A stretch of DNA of 64,000 bases, taken from an uncultured Corynebacterium sp. (lineage in GTDB: Bacteria > Actinomycetota > Actinomycetes > Mycobacteriales > Mycobacteriaceae). The notes beneath the pieces were generated by a model, which made no database searches, was not told the origin of the DNA, and was given only the letters and a program-made list of their open reading frames with translations. The stretch covers positions 29,153 to 93,152 of the forward strand of contig NZ_CAMIAN010000003.1 of assembly GCF_946221155.1 (NCBI RefSeq), given 5' to 3'. The translations under genes were made by a program, and so were the position numbers. Shown here piece by piece: positions 36,327 through 45,903 of this stretch (positions are counted from its first letter, which is position 1; each line of letters starts with the position of its first letter).

Positions 36327-36366
36327 CCTGTGGAAAACGCCCTTGATGGGCGGAGTTGTCCACAGG
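36327..36366. promoter_or_regulatory. Inverted pair of DnaA-box-like sites before ssb
   Basis: TGTGGAAAA (36329-36337) and TTGTCCACA (36356-36364) face each other; the second equals the actinobacterial DnaA-box consensus. The flanks extend to a perfect CCTGTGGA/TCCACAGG inverted repeat, with an inner GCCC/GGGC, so the stretch could also fold as an RNA hairpin after the upstream gene. Confidence 0.45.
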
Positions 36367-36468
36367 GTGGCGTCACGAAGAAAAAGAAAAATCCCGAAAC
36401 GCGCTAACAATAAGGCCACGCGTCGGGGAACAAGCTTCGGTGCGACAACTAGGAAGGGGACAAGTCGG

Positions 36469-36984
36469 ATGAGCAACAATCTGGCGCAGGCATATCTGGT
36501 GGGGAACGCGGTTGACCACCCGCAGATTCGAATCAAGGGGCTGGACGGCGGGCCCACGCTGACGACGTTTCGTGTGGCGATGAACCACCGCTACCAAGGT
36601 GCAGACGGCCAGTGGAAGGACGGCGACCCGTGCTACATGGAAGTTCAGTGCTGGGGAGCACTGGGCGATAACGTCAGCGCGACGGTGTGCAAGGGAATGT
36701 CCGTGATCGTCGTCGGGCGCATCGTACAGAGCACGTGGGAAGTCAACGGCGAAGATGGCAAGTCCGTGACCCGCAGCGTGCTGCGCGTGCGTGCGACTCA
36801 CGTGGGTCCGGACCTGAGTGCCCGGAACGTGTTGGTGAACGTCCGCAAGGCCGTGGAGCAGAACGAACAGCAGAACCCGGCGCAGAACCTGGCGCAGAAC
36901 ACAGCGCAGAGCCAAGCTGGCTCGCCGGAGCTGGTGGGAGTCGGCGCAGGCGGCCAGGAAGAGGAAGTGGAACCTGCGTTCTAA
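36469..36984 (+). CDS. ssb: Single-stranded DNA-binding protein, second-type
   Basis: A 171-residue OB-fold protein that coats single-stranded DNA. ATG 36469 follows AGGAAGGGGA; a longer frame to 36343 is not protein-like. The first about 110 residues show SSB features (LAQAYLVGNAVDHPQIR, FRVAMNHRY, CYMEVQCWGALGDNV, GMSVIVVGRI). The linker is Gln/Asn-rich (AQNLAQNTAQSQ) and the end is acidic (EEEVEPAF), like a partner-binding tip. Placed before ettA, it matches M. tuberculosis Rv2478c rather than the main SSB of the rpsF operon. Confidence 0.9.
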   Translation: MSNNLAQAYLVGNAVDHPQIRIKGLDGGPTLTTFRVAMNHRYQGADGQWKDGDPCYMEVQCWGALGDNVSATVCKGMSVIVVGRIVQSTWEVNGEDGKSVTRSVLRVRATHVGPDLSARNVLVNVRKAVEQNEQQNPAQNLAQNTAQSQAGSPELVGVGAGGQEEEVEPAF

Positions 36985-37126
36985 GCGCATAATGGACGTT
37001 AAATGGTGAGGTCGACCTGGGCAGCTCGGGGGAGTAGCCCAGGTCGGCCTTTGCACGGTGGCACCACGTACACTGGGTGGGCGAATACATTGGGACACTA
37101 ACCACGAAAGGTCAAAAGAGTTCACC

Positions 37127-38797
37127 GTGGGCGAGTTCATTTACACCATGAAGAACGTGCGCAAGGCGCACGGCGATAAAGTCATCCTGGATAACGTCAC
37201 GATGGCGTTCTACCCCGGCGCCAAGATCGGCGTGGTGGGCCCGAACGGTGCAGGTAAGTCCTCTATCCTGAAGATCATGGCGGGCATCGATCAGCCCTCC
37301 AACGGCGAGGCTTTCCTGGACCCCGGCGCAACCGTCGGCATCCTGTTGCAGGAGCCGCCACTGAACGAGGAAAAGACTGTTCGCCAGAACGTCGAAGAGG
37401 GCATGGGCGAGATCTTCGAGATTCGCCAGCGCTACGAAGAGATCGCCGAAGAAATGGCCACCAACTACACCGACGAGTTGATGGAAGAAATGACGACTCT
37501 GCAGGAGAAGATCGACGCTGCAGATGCGTGGGAGCTGGACTCCAAGATCGAACAGGCTATGGAAGCGCTGCGTTGCCCGCCGTCCGATGAGCCGGTGACC
37601 CACCTCTCCGGTGGTGAGCGCCGTCGCGTGGCCCTGGCGAAGCTGCTGCTTTCCGAGCCGGACCTGCTGCTGCTCGACGAGCCCACTAACCACCTGGACG
37701 CCGAGTCTGTGCTGTGGCTGGAGCAGCACCTGAAGGACTACAAGGGCGCCGTCCTGGCCGTTACCCACGACCGCTACTTCCTGGACCACGTTGCTGGCTG
37801 GATCTGTGAGGTCGACCGCGGCAAGCTGTACCCCTACGAGGGCAACTACTCCACCTACCTGGATACCAAGGCCAAGCGCCTGGAGGTCGCCGGTAAGAAG
37901 GACGCAAAGCTGCAGAAGCGACTGAAGGAAGAACTGCAGTGGGTCCGCTCCGGCGCGAAGGCTCGCCAGGCGAAGAACAAGGCCCGTCTGCAGCGCTACG
38001 AAGAGATGGCTGCCGAGGCGGAGAAGTACAAGAAGCTGGACTTCGAAGAGATCCAGATTCCGACCCCGCCGCGCCTGGGCAATCAGGTGGTCGAGGTCAA
38101 GGACCTGAACAAGGGATTCGATGGCCGCACCCTGATCAAGGACCTGTCGTTCACCCTGCCGCGCAACGGCATTGTTGGCGTCATCGGTCCGAACGGTGTG
38201 GGTAAGACCACCCTGTTTAAGACCATCGTTGGCCTGGAACAGCCGGATTCCGGTGAGGTGAAGGTCGGCTCCACCGTGCAGCTGAGCTACGTGGACCAGA
38301 ACCGCGAGAACATCGACCCGGAGCAGACCGTCTGGGAGGTTGTCTCCGACGGCCTGGACTTCATTCACGTCGGCCAGAACGAAATGCCCTCCCGCGCGTA
38401 CCTGTCCGCTTTCGGCTTCAAGGGCCCAGACCAGCAGAAGCCTTCCAAGGTGCTGTCCGGCGGTGAGCGCAACCGCCTGAACCTGGCGCTGACGCTGAAG
38501 CAGGGCGGCAACCTGATCCTGCTGGATGAGCCGACTAACGACCTGGACGTTGAAACCCTGTCCTCCCTGGAGAACGCCCTGCAGCAGTTCCCGGGTTGCG
38601 CCGTGGTCATCTCGCACGACCGCTGGTTCCTGGACCGCACCTGTACCCACATCCTGGCCTGGGAGGGCAACGTTGCCGAGGGGCAGTGGTACTGGTTCGA
38701 GGGCAACTTCGAGGACTACGAGAAGAACAAGGTCGACCGCCTCGGCCCGGAGGCTGCACGTCCGCACCGCGTGACGCACCGCAAGTTGACTCGCTAG
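37127..38797 (+). CDS. ettA: Energy-dependent translational throttle protein, ABC-F ATPase
   Basis: A 556-residue soluble ABC-F protein that binds the ribosomal E site and gates the first peptide bond according to ATP/ADP. Two ABC domains: the first with GPNGAGKS, LSGGERRR and DEPTNHLD; the second with GPNGVGKT, LSGGERNR and DEPTNDLD. The inter-domain linker is charged. GTG 37127 gives the family start FIYTMKNVRKAHG; the 37058 frame adds a non-conserved leader. The C-terminal end (ARPHRVTHRKLTR) is basic as in EttA. No membrane domain. Confidence 0.96.
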   Translation: MGEFIYTMKNVRKAHGDKVILDNVTMAFYPGAKIGVVGPNGAGKSSILKIMAGIDQPSNGEAFLDPGATVGILLQEPPLNEEKTVRQNVEEGMGEIFEIRQRYEEIAEEMATNYTDELMEEMTTLQEKIDAADAWELDSKIEQAMEALRCPPSDEPVTHLSGGERRRVALAKLLLSEPDLLLLDEPTNHLDAESVLWLEQHLKDYKGAVLAVTHDRYFLDHVAGWICEVDRGKLYPYEGNYSTYLDTKAKRLEVAGKKDAKLQKRLKEELQWVRSGAKARQAKNKARLQRYEEMAAEAEKYKKLDFEEIQIPTPPRLGNQVVEVKDLNKGFDGRTLIKDLSFTLPRNGIVGVIGPNGVGKTTLFKTIVGLEQPDSGEVKVGSTVQLSYVDQNRENIDPEQTVWEVVSDGLDFIHVGQNEMPSRAYLSAFGFKGPDQQKPSKVLSGGERNRLNLALTLKQGGNLILLDEPTNDLDVETLSSLENALQQFPGCAVVISHDRWFLDRTCTHILAWEGNVAEGQWYWFEGNFEDYEKNKVDRLGPEAARPHRVTHRKLTR

Positions 38798-38864
38798 TCG
38801 GAAAGCTCGGCGGCGCAGCAGTGCGCCGGCACCGCGCGTGACCGCAGCACGCTAGAGCAGCTCA

Positions 38865-38900
38865 GCGGCGCAGGCTAACTAACTGGCCTGCGCCGCGTTT
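38865..38900 (+). terminator. Terminator of ettA
   Basis: GCGGCGCAGG (38865-38874) pairs perfectly with CCTGCGCCGC (38887-38896), followed by GTTTC. Strong stem, short T-run. Confidence 0.75.
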
Positions 38901-39005
38901 CTCGCTTGAAACCGTGTAACAACGTGAACCTGTGTGAATGGTGTGGCAGTATTGGTTCACGAAACAAAAGTTACTTGTGAGGTTCTAAGCGAGGTTTGAA
39001 ACGCA

Positions 39006-39488
39006 ATGCCCTTCATCGAACACGAGGCCACCGGGACTCGCTGGCACACTTGCCACCGCGAGCTCCGCTGGTCCGACTTCGACCAATACCAGCACGTCAA
39101 TAACGCCAAGTACCTGGAATTTGGCCAGGACGCGCGGATGGTCTTCCTCAAAGACGTGCTGATGGAAATGGACATTGCCGTGCCCCCGATGTTCGCCCGC
39201 CACACCACCATCGACTACCCATTCCCGCTTTCGCCGGGGGAGTCGGAAGTGGCCGTGGCCTCCTACTTCATCGACGTGGGGCGCAAATCTTGCACTATGC
39301 GTCAGGTCGTTCAGGATTCCGTTGGGCGGATCACCTGCACCATCGACGCTGTCATGGTGGGCATCGATGTAATGACTGGGAAGTCCCGCGAGTGGAGCGA
39401 GCAGGACATCGACAACATCAACCAATTCCTGATCCCGGAGGACCACGAGGTCGTCACCGACCGCGCAACCACCGCCGCGCGTTTCTAG
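39006..39488 (+). CDS. Acyl-CoA thioesterase, hotdog fold
   Basis: A 160-residue 4HBT-type thioesterase that would hydrolyse fatty acyl-CoA. The motif RWSDFDQYQHVNNAKYLEF contains the catalytic Asp and the HVNN turn of the hotdog family; AVASYFIDVGRKSC and the following strand complete the fold. In M. tuberculosis the corresponding place after the EttA gene is Rv2475c, also a thioesterase. Substrate chain length cannot be told. Confidence 0.9.
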   Translation: MPFIEHEATGTRWHTCHRELRWSDFDQYQHVNNAKYLEFGQDARMVFLKDVLMEMDIAVPPMFARHTTIDYPFPLSPGESEVAVASYFIDVGRKSCTMRQVVQDSVGRITCTIDAVMVGIDVMTGKSREWSEQDIDNINQFLIPEDHEVVTDRATTAARF

Positions 39489-39594
39489 CGGCGCATGAAT
39501 ACTTGCGCGCTTGCAGTCTGGCGCTGACCCGCTGACCCGCAAACGCCCAGCCCGCGCGAGCTAAAGTTTTGGGGAGGGCTAAGGTGGGGGAACT

Positions 39595-40320
39595 ATGGGC
39601 GTCACAATCGATCTACAGGGAACAATTAATTCGCGATCCGCGACCGCGGCCGTGAGTGCCATGCGGCGCGCGGGGGCGGTGATGAAACGCGCGCTGGTGA
39701 TGGATCCGGGTGCGCTGGTGCGCCTGAGCGCTGTGGGGGAGCGGTCGACGGATCTTTTTATTTCGACGCCCCTAGGCTGCGTAGCTTCCGTCCGAGTGCC
39801 CGGACAGGCAGGCGGCGCCGGTAGTACGCACTCTGGCAGTGGTGGCACGGTGGCCTACGCCAGCGACGCGCTGGAGGCGATCGTCGCGTTTGAACCCGGC
39901 CAGCAGACCCTCGACCTGGGTGCGGACATGGATCTGATGTGGGTCGGCTCGCCGCCTCCGCAGCAGGGCTTCGAGCTGATTGACACGGTTCCGGGGGACG
40001 TGGTGCGCGGCTTGCACGCGGATATGGCCACGGAAAATGAGGCAAACTCCGGGCCGATGGGCATCGCGCGCAGCCTGCTGGAACAGCAGGTTCTCACAGT
40101 GCAGCGCGGTAATGACGCCACCGCCTCCGTCGCCCTGGAGGGGCGAACCATCGCTGCACTCGGCGGCCTGCGGCTGGTTCCAGAGCCGGGGGAGAAACTG
40201 CGGGATTATGACTATGTGCGCGTGAGTGCCAGCGGGTCGTGGATTCGTGTGGATGCGCTGGTAGGCAGCGTATACGCGCCGCACCCCGGCGGGCTAGCGC
40301 GGGTGCCCGGGCCACGCTAG
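39595..40320 (+). CDS. Conserved-looking hypothetical protein
   Basis: A 241-residue protein with no motif I recognise. GGGGGA lies just before the ATG. Composition is ordinary for a core gene and beta-rich, with a Gly/Ser-rich loop near residues 70-85 (GQAGGAGSTHSGSGG), a helix around IARSLLEQQVLTVQ and a last strand VRVSASGSWIRVDALVG. No signal peptide or membrane segment. It follows the thioesterase, so by gene order it could be the counterpart of Rv2474c, but I have not compared the sequences. Confidence 0.65.
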   Translation: MGVTIDLQGTINSRSATAAVSAMRRAGAVMKRALVMDPGALVRLSAVGERSTDLFISTPLGCVASVRVPGQAGGAGSTHSGSGGTVAYASDALEAIVAFEPGQQTLDLGADMDLMWVGSPPPQQGFELIDTVPGDVVRGLHADMATENEANSGPMGIARSLLEQQVLTVQRGNDATASVALEGRTIAALGGLRLVPEPGEKLRDYDYVRVSASGSWIRVDALVGSVYAPHPGGLARVPGPR

Positions 40321-40366
40321 GGGTTTAGGGAGCCGCCGCACGCGGGGGTGCTGCGATGTGAGCAAC

Positions 40367-41161
40367 TTAGGATCCGGCGTACATGTCGTAGCCCAACTTG
40401 GTGCTCATGACCACGACAACGACGAGCAGCGCGATGCGGACAAAGCCGGTTCCCTTGGAAAGTACCAGGCGCGCCCCAATTTGCGCTCCCGCCACGTTGA
40501 AGACCGCCAGGCCGAGGCCCAGCAGCCAAAGCACGTGACCGCCGATGGCGAACACGGTTAGCGCGCCCAGGTTCGTGGCGATGTTGATGACCTTCGCCAG
40601 CGCGGCGGATTCCACGAAGGATCGGCTAAGCAGCGCGGTGAATACGATGATGAGAAACGTGCCCGTGCCCGGCCCGAAGAAGCCGTCGTAAGTGGCGATA
40701 GCTCCCACCGCGAACAGCGCGATGAGCCAACGGCGACGGCTCTGCGATGGAGCGCGTTGGGGTGTGCCAAAGCTGGGTTTGAGGGCGACATACGTGCCAA
40801 CTGCCAGTAAGAGAACAATCACCAGAGGTCGCAGAACCTCGGAGCTGAGCGCTGCTACCAGCAGCGCACCAGAGGCCGAGCAGGCGAAAGCCAGCGGAAC
40901 CCCATAGGCCACCAGGCGCCGATCGATCCTTTGGCGAATATCAGAGGATCGGAGCATACGCGCTGCGGCCGAAGAGGTGCCGAAAACCGCCGCTAACTTG
41001 TTCGCCGCCATTGCCGAGGCTTCGGGGGTCGCGGGTGCGACGATCAAAATGAGGGGGATGAGGACGAGGCCACCGCCGCCGACGATGGCATCAATCAGAC
41101 CAGCGACGAAGGATCCCACTGCGAGGACTGAAAACGCCTCGACTGAAAGGTCGGCTAACAC
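40367..41161 (-). CDS. TauE/SafE-type membrane permease
   Basis: A 264-residue protein with about eight membrane segments in two repeats, each with the family loop: GLIDAIVGGGGLVLIPLIL in the first half and YDGFFGPGTGTFLIIVF in the second. Relatives export sulfite, sulfoacetate or other organosulfur anions. GTG 41161 is chosen because it lies two bases after the globin stop, giving coupled translation; a longer frame to 41221 would overlap the globin gene. Substrate unknown. Confidence 0.88.
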   Translation of the reverse strand: MLADLSVEAFSVLAVGSFVAGLIDAIVGGGGLVLIPLILIVAPATPEASAMAANKLAAVFGTSSAAARMLRSSDIRQRIDRRLVAYGVPLAFACSASGALLVAALSSEVLRPLVIVLLLAVGTYVALKPSFGTPQRAPSQSRRRWLIALFAVGAIATYDGFFGPGTGTFLIIVFTALLSRSFVESAALAKVINIATNLGALTVFAIGGHVLWLLGLGLAVFNVAGAQIGARLVLSKGTGFVRIALLVVVVVMSTKLGYDMYAGS

Positions 41162-41163
41162 CG

Positions 41164-41553
41164 TTAGAACTGATCGGGGGTGTTGACCAGCATGTGTGCG
41201 ACCCGTTCCATGTGCTCCCACATGGCCGCACGGTGTGCGTCGGGGAGTTGTTCCTTGTCGATGGTGGCCATGGCGTTACCCATGAGCTCTAGCCAGCGGT
41301 CGCGGGCGGCCGTATCGATGCGGAAGGGGGCGTGGCGCATCCGCAGGCGCGGGTGGCCGCGGCGAGCGTTGAATTCCGCAGGGCCGCCCCAGTACTGCAC
41401 CAGGAACCAGCGCAGTCGATCCTCGGCGCCTTCGAAATCCTGTTCCGGGTACATCGGCGCGAGGATATCGTCGGTGCGGACCTGGCGATAGAACTCGTGC
41501 ACGATGGCGCGGAAGGTCTCTTCGCCAACAGCGTCGTAGAAGCTAGAAGTCAT
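41164..41553 (-). CDS. glbO: Truncated haemoglobin, group II
   Basis: A 129-residue 2-on-2 globin. ATG 41553 is used; the frame upstream is not globin-like. Key residues are present: Tyr22 (B10), Tyr36 (CD1 region), proximal His74 in RMRHAPF and Trp87 (G8) in RDRWLELM, as in GlbO of mycobacteria. It binds oxygen and may detoxify NO or peroxide. It starts the two-gene unit with the TauE permease and lies just downstream of pepN, as in M. tuberculosis. Confidence 0.94.
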   Translation of the reverse strand: MTSSFYDAVGEETFRAIVHEFYRQVRTDDILAPMYPEQDFEGAEDRLRWFLVQYWGGPAEFNARRGHPRLRMRHAPFRIDTAARDRWLELMGNAMATIDKEQLPDAHRAAMWEHMERVAHMLVNTPDQF

Positions 41554-41638
41554 GCCTCCAACCTTATCCGTTCTGTGGAAACCGACGGGGCTAGTTAGGT
41601 GCAGCCACGCCCGTCGCAGGGGGGCGCAGCCCCGGCGA

Positions 41639-44317
41639 TTACTTGTAAGCTGCGTCGAATGCGCGGGCAGCCTTGGCACGCGCCACCCGGTCGCGGCCTT
41701 CGGAGAGTACACGGCGCAGGCCACTTGGGGTGTCCTCCGCCTTCACCAGTTCGGCGATGGCGGAATCCGTTGCGTCGCTGTGATCCCAGGACGGGTAGAT
41801 GCCCTCCAATGTGCGCAGCGCCATCTCGGAGTTCAGGGACTTCCACCACTCCACGGCGTGGGCAACGTAATCCGTGCTGAACTGCTGCAACAGGTCGGCG
41901 TGGCCGACGTGCACCAGGCCCGCGTTGCGGTGGCGCAGGCTCAGGTTGCTCTGCTGCGGGGCCTCCACGGTCAGGGCGTGCCAAACCTGCTGCTTGGTCT
42001 GCTCGTCCGGCACGGAGGAACGCGCCTGCAGCGCCAGCGCCGCGCCGCTGGAGGACTTGTCTTGTGCCTCCTCGGCTTCGATCCGCGCCTCCACCTGCTC
42101 GGCGGTTTCACCGGTGGCACGGGCTGCAGCGGTCAGCGCAATGATGATCGCCCAGCGCAGGTCCTGATCCACGTCCAGTCCTGGGATCACCTCGGCTCCA
42201 TCAGTTTCACCCAGCAGCGCGCGAAGCACGTCCGCGGACTCCGCGGAGTGCACGCAGCCCACGTAGGCGCGGACAAACGCCAACTGTGCCGGGCCTTCGG
42301 TCTTGCGCGCCGCAGCCAGGAAGGCCTCGCGCAGCTGCGCCCAACCCTCGTCCGCCCAGTCCGGGTCGGCGTAGTTCGCAGCCGCCGCCCGCGCCTGGGC
42401 CAGAATCTGCTCCAGCACCGCCAGCTCGGTTTCCTCTACGGCTCCACCGGCAACCAAGCCGATGAAATCGCGCGCCCGCATCTGCGCGTTGCGCGTCATC
42501 TGCCATGCCGCGGACCACACCAGGGCACGAGCCATCGGGTCTGAAATGCGCACGATGTTCGGCTTGCCGGCTCCAGCTCTGTCGCTATCCCCGCCACCAA
42601 TCGCCGTGGCCAGGGAGCCCTCATCCAGCGCCATGTTGCCGTAGGCCAGGTCATCGTCATTGACCAGCACCAGGTCGCCAGCGGGCACGCCCACCAGCTC
42701 CGGAACCTCGGTCCGCTCGCCGGAAATATCCAGCTCTACGCGCTTGGTGCGCTTCAGCACATCTCCGTCAAAGCTGTACACGCCCACAGCAATGCGGTGG
42801 GTGCGGGTCTCGCCCGCGCCGGGCTGCGCGCCCGACTGCTCCACGGCAAAGGAGCTGTATGCTCCGTCGGCCACTTCAAAGACCGGCGTCAAGGTGTTGA
42901 TGCCCGTCGTGCGCAGCCACTGGTCCGACCAGTCGGAAAGGTCGCGCCCTGAAGCCTTCTCCAGCGCTCCCAGCAGGTCTGCAAATGTCGCGTTATCCCA
43001 GGCGTGCGCCGCGAAGTGCGCGCGGATGCCCGCGAAGAACTCTTCCAACCCGACGTAGGCCGCCAGCTGTTTCAACACGCTCGCGCCCTTGGCGTAAGTG
43101 ATGCCGTCGAAGTTGGCCTCCACCGTCTCAATGTCGCCCGCGTCAGAGAACACCGGGTGGGTAGACGACAGCTGATCCTGCGCATACGCCCACGCCTTCT
43201 CCTTGCTATTGAAGGTCACCCATGCTGTGTCGTACTTCGTCGCCCCGGCCTGGCTCATGGCGGCCGACCAGGTGGCGAAGGATTCGTTCAACCACAGGTC
43301 ATCCCACCACTTCATCGTCACCAGGTCGCCGAACCACATGTGTGCCAGCTCGTGCAGGATCGTATCCGCGCGGCGTTCGTACTGGTAGTGGCTGGCCGCG
43401 GAGCGGAAAATGTACTCGTCGCGGATCGTCACCGCACCTGCGTTCTCCATGGCACCCATGTTGTATTCGGGGCAGAAGATCTGGTCGTACTTGTAGAACG
43501 GGTAGCCGATGCCGAAGTTATCCGCGTAGTAGTCGAAGCCCTGCTTGGTCACCTCGAAAAGCTCTTCAGCATCCAGGTATTCCGCCAGCGACTGCCGGCA
43601 GTACAGCGCCAGCGGCACGCGCATCTCCCCACTCGTCTGCAGGTTCTTGCCCTTTGCCGCCGCGGACTCGGGGTGCTCGGTGATCGTGCCGCGCCATTCG
43701 TCGCGCACCACGTGCCACGGGCCGACGCAGAACGCAATGAGGTAGGTCGACAGAAGGTAATCCACGGTCGCACTGTGCTTCTTCTTATTGACGTCCTCAG
43801 CCTCCGCCACGGAAACCTCATTGTTCGTCACAACGGTCCACTCGGCGGGCGTGGTGAGCTCAACGTCATAGGTCGCCTTAATGTCCGGCTGGTCGAAGCA
43901 GGCGAAGACCCGCTTGGCGTCCGCCGTCTCGAACTGGGTGTACATGTAGGCCTGGTCGTCGCTGGGGTCGAAGAAGCGGTGCAGGCCCTGACCCGTGGTG
44001 GAGTACGGAATTTCTGCCTCTACCAGCAGCTCGTGCTGGCCACTAGACAGGCCTTCGAGCGGAATGCCCGTGGTGGCGTCATAAGTAAAGTCCCCAAGCG
44101 CGGTGCCATCGAGCTCCACCCGCGACAGCGAGTCCGCACGCAGATCCAGGAAGGTAGACCCTGCGCCCGAAGTGAAGGTGATGCGGGTCAGTGAGCGGAA
44201 GTGCTTGTTCTCGGGCTTCTCGCCACCGGAAAGATCCAGCTGAATGGTGTAGTGAACATCGCTGATGAGGTTGGCGCGGTGCTCGGCCTCGGTACGGGTT
44301 AGATTGATGGAAGTCAT
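41639..44317 (-). CDS. pepN: Aminopeptidase N
   Basis: An 892-residue M1 zinc aminopeptidase that removes N-terminal residues from peptides, cytoplasmic by lack of a signal. GAMEN is at 288-292 and HELAH at 322-326 with the third zinc ligand in NESFATW. The C-terminal half is the ERAP1-C-type helical domain. ATG 44317 starts the conserved SINLTRTEAEHRA; a longer frame overlaps the divergent gene. The 60-base gap to the gene starting at 44378 holds both promoters. Confidence 0.96.
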   Translation of the reverse strand: MTSINLTRTEAEHRANLISDVHYTIQLDLSGGEKPENKHFRSLTRITFTSGAGSTFLDLRADSLSRVELDGTALGDFTYDATTGIPLEGLSSGQHELLVEAEIPYSTTGQGLHRFFDPSDDQAYMYTQFETADAKRVFACFDQPDIKATYDVELTTPAEWTVVTNNEVSVAEAEDVNKKKHSATVDYLLSTYLIAFCVGPWHVVRDEWRGTITEHPESAAAKGKNLQTSGEMRVPLALYCRQSLAEYLDAEELFEVTKQGFDYYADNFGIGYPFYKYDQIFCPEYNMGAMENAGAVTIRDEYIFRSAASHYQYERRADTILHELAHMWFGDLVTMKWWDDLWLNESFATWSAAMSQAGATKYDTAWVTFNSKEKAWAYAQDQLSSTHPVFSDAGDIETVEANFDGITYAKGASVLKQLAAYVGLEEFFAGIRAHFAAHAWDNATFADLLGALEKASGRDLSDWSDQWLRTTGINTLTPVFEVADGAYSSFAVEQSGAQPGAGETRTHRIAVGVYSFDGDVLKRTKRVELDISGERTEVPELVGVPAGDLVLVNDDDLAYGNMALDEGSLATAIGGGDSDRAGAGKPNIVRISDPMARALVWSAAWQMTRNAQMRARDFIGLVAGGAVEETELAVLEQILAQARAAAANYADPDWADEGWAQLREAFLAAARKTEGPAQLAFVRAYVGCVHSAESADVLRALLGETDGAEVIPGLDVDQDLRWAIIIALTAAARATGETAEQVEARIEAEEAQDKSSSGAALALQARSSVPDEQTKQQVWHALTVEAPQQSNLSLRHRNAGLVHVGHADLLQQFSTDYVAHAVEWWKSLNSEMALRTLEGIYPSWDHSDATDSAIAELVKAEDTPSGLRRVLSEGRDRVARAKAARAFDAAYK

Positions 44318-44377
44318 GCAGACCACCCTAGTAGGCAGGCCGGACAGGGGGCCCGCGCCATGGCTAGAGTGGGGGAC

Positions 44378-45022
44378 ATGACCGATACAAAGAACCAGAC
44401 CGTAACCATGTTCTTCGACGCTATCTGCCCCTTCGCCTGGGTAACCAGCCGCTGGCTGATGGAAGTCCAGGAGGTCCGCGACGTGGAGGTGAAGTTCCAG
44501 CCGATGAGCCTCTCCGTGCTGAATGAGGGGCGCGACCTGGACCCCGACTACCGCGAGAAAATGGATGCAGCGTGGGCGCCGGCGCGCGTGGCCACCGCGA
44601 TTTGGCAGCAGCACCCGGAGAAGCTCTCCGCCTGGTACACCGCCATCGGCACCAAGATCCACAACGAGGAGCGCGCGGATGTAACCGACCCGCACGGTTA
44701 CGACGAGCTGATCGCCGAGGCACTGGAAGAGGCCGAGCTGCCCGCCGAGCTGGCACAGGTTGGCCACCTGGCCGCCGACGACGAAAGCTCTGTCGACGCG
44801 CCACTGCGCGAATCCCAGGACAAGGCGATTGAGTTGGTGGGCGACGAGGTCGGCACCCCGGTAGTGCAGCTAGGCGACGTGGCCTTCTTCGGGCCGGTCA
44901 TCACCCGTATCCCGCGTGGGGAAGAAGCAGGCAAGTTGTTCGATGCCTCCGTGACCTTGGCAGCGAACCCGCACTTCTTTGAGCTGAAGCGTTCCCGCAC
45001 CGAAGCGCCGGTCGCTGAGTAA
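44378..45022 (+). CDS. DsbA-family protein like the mycothiol-dependent reductase Rv2466c, monothiol variant
   Basis: A 214-residue thioredoxin-fold protein with the helical insert of the DsbA/FrnE group. It resembles M. tuberculosis Rv2466c from the active site (CPF, TSRWLMEV) through GTPVVQLGDVAFFGP and the end SRIPRGEEAGKLFDAS-type stretch. The active site here reads Cys17-Pro-Phe-Ala20, so the second Cys of the CPWC motif is replaced by Ala. A CxxA enzyme could still react through a mixed disulfide with mycothiol but could not form the internal disulfide. ATG 44378 is preferred over 44360. Confidence 0.88.
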   Translation: MTDTKNQTVTMFFDAICPFAWVTSRWLMEVQEVRDVEVKFQPMSLSVLNEGRDLDPDYREKMDAAWAPARVATAIWQQHPEKLSAWYTAIGTKIHNEERADVTDPHGYDELIAEALEEAELPAELAQVGHLAADDESSVDAPLRESQDKAIELVGDEVGTPVVQLGDVAFFGPVITRIPRGEEAGKLFDASVTLAANPHFFELKRSRTEAPVAE

Positions 45023-45093
45023 GACATCCGCGGAGTAGCGCCCGCCGGCAGAATAGTGCCCGCGAGTAGTCGGCAACCGGCTAAACTGGCACC

Positions 45094-45567
<474 letters not shown>

Positions 45568-45576
45568 ATAACTACT

Positions 45577-45601
45577 TCTCCGCGAGGTCTACTCGCGAGA
45601 T
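45577..45601. terminator. Hairpin between convergent rpiB and the small HTH gene
   Basis: CGCGAG and CTCGCG pair around GTCTA, flanked by TCTC and GAGA. The T-runs are short on both strands, so it is a plausible but weak bidirectional terminator. Confidence 0.45.
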
Positions 45602-45838
45602 TTACTTCTGCGCGGTGGTGTCCGACGAGGTCGGAGCGCCATCGCGTTTTTGCTGCCATTCCTTGACCACGTTGGAATCCCACAAGGTCAGCCCGTTGTA
45701 CTTGGCCACTGGCCGGGGTGCGCGACCGCGGCCTGCGTAGCTCGTGAAGGTGCCACGAGCTGTGCCGGAGTACTCAGCGCACTGTGATGCGGTCCAGAGC
45801 TCCGTGCCGGTATTTTTGTCGACGATAATTGGTTCCAT
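45602..45838 (-). CDS. Small helix-turn-helix protein, excisionase/AlpA-like
   Basis: A 78-residue protein. The core ELWTASQCAEYSGTARGTFTSYAGRGRAPRPV is a winged HTH like those of AlpA/Xis and MerR-type small regulators, followed by a strand LTLWDSNVVKEWQQKR. ATG 45838 is the only good start. It may be a leftover excision factor or a small regulator; it is alone between rpiB and two tRNA genes, which are common integration targets. Confidence 0.7.
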   Translation of the reverse strand: MEPIIVDKNTGTELWTASQCAEYSGTARGTFTSYAGRGRAPRPVAKYNGLTLWDSNVVKEWQQKRDGAPTSSDTTAQK

Positions 45839-45903
45839 AAAACTAGAATCTACCGCTCATAGGTAACCCGTACAATTGGTAGCGTGCGTTTGTCACACCT
45901 GCA

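Noticed and set aside
37112..38779. 555-codon minus-strand frame inside ettA
   Set aside because: Leu/Val/Gln-rich shadow of the ABC-F gene.
41552..42544. 330-codon + strand frame opposite pepN
   Set aside because: Lies opposite an M1 aminopeptidase with all motifs in place; composition is that of a shadow.
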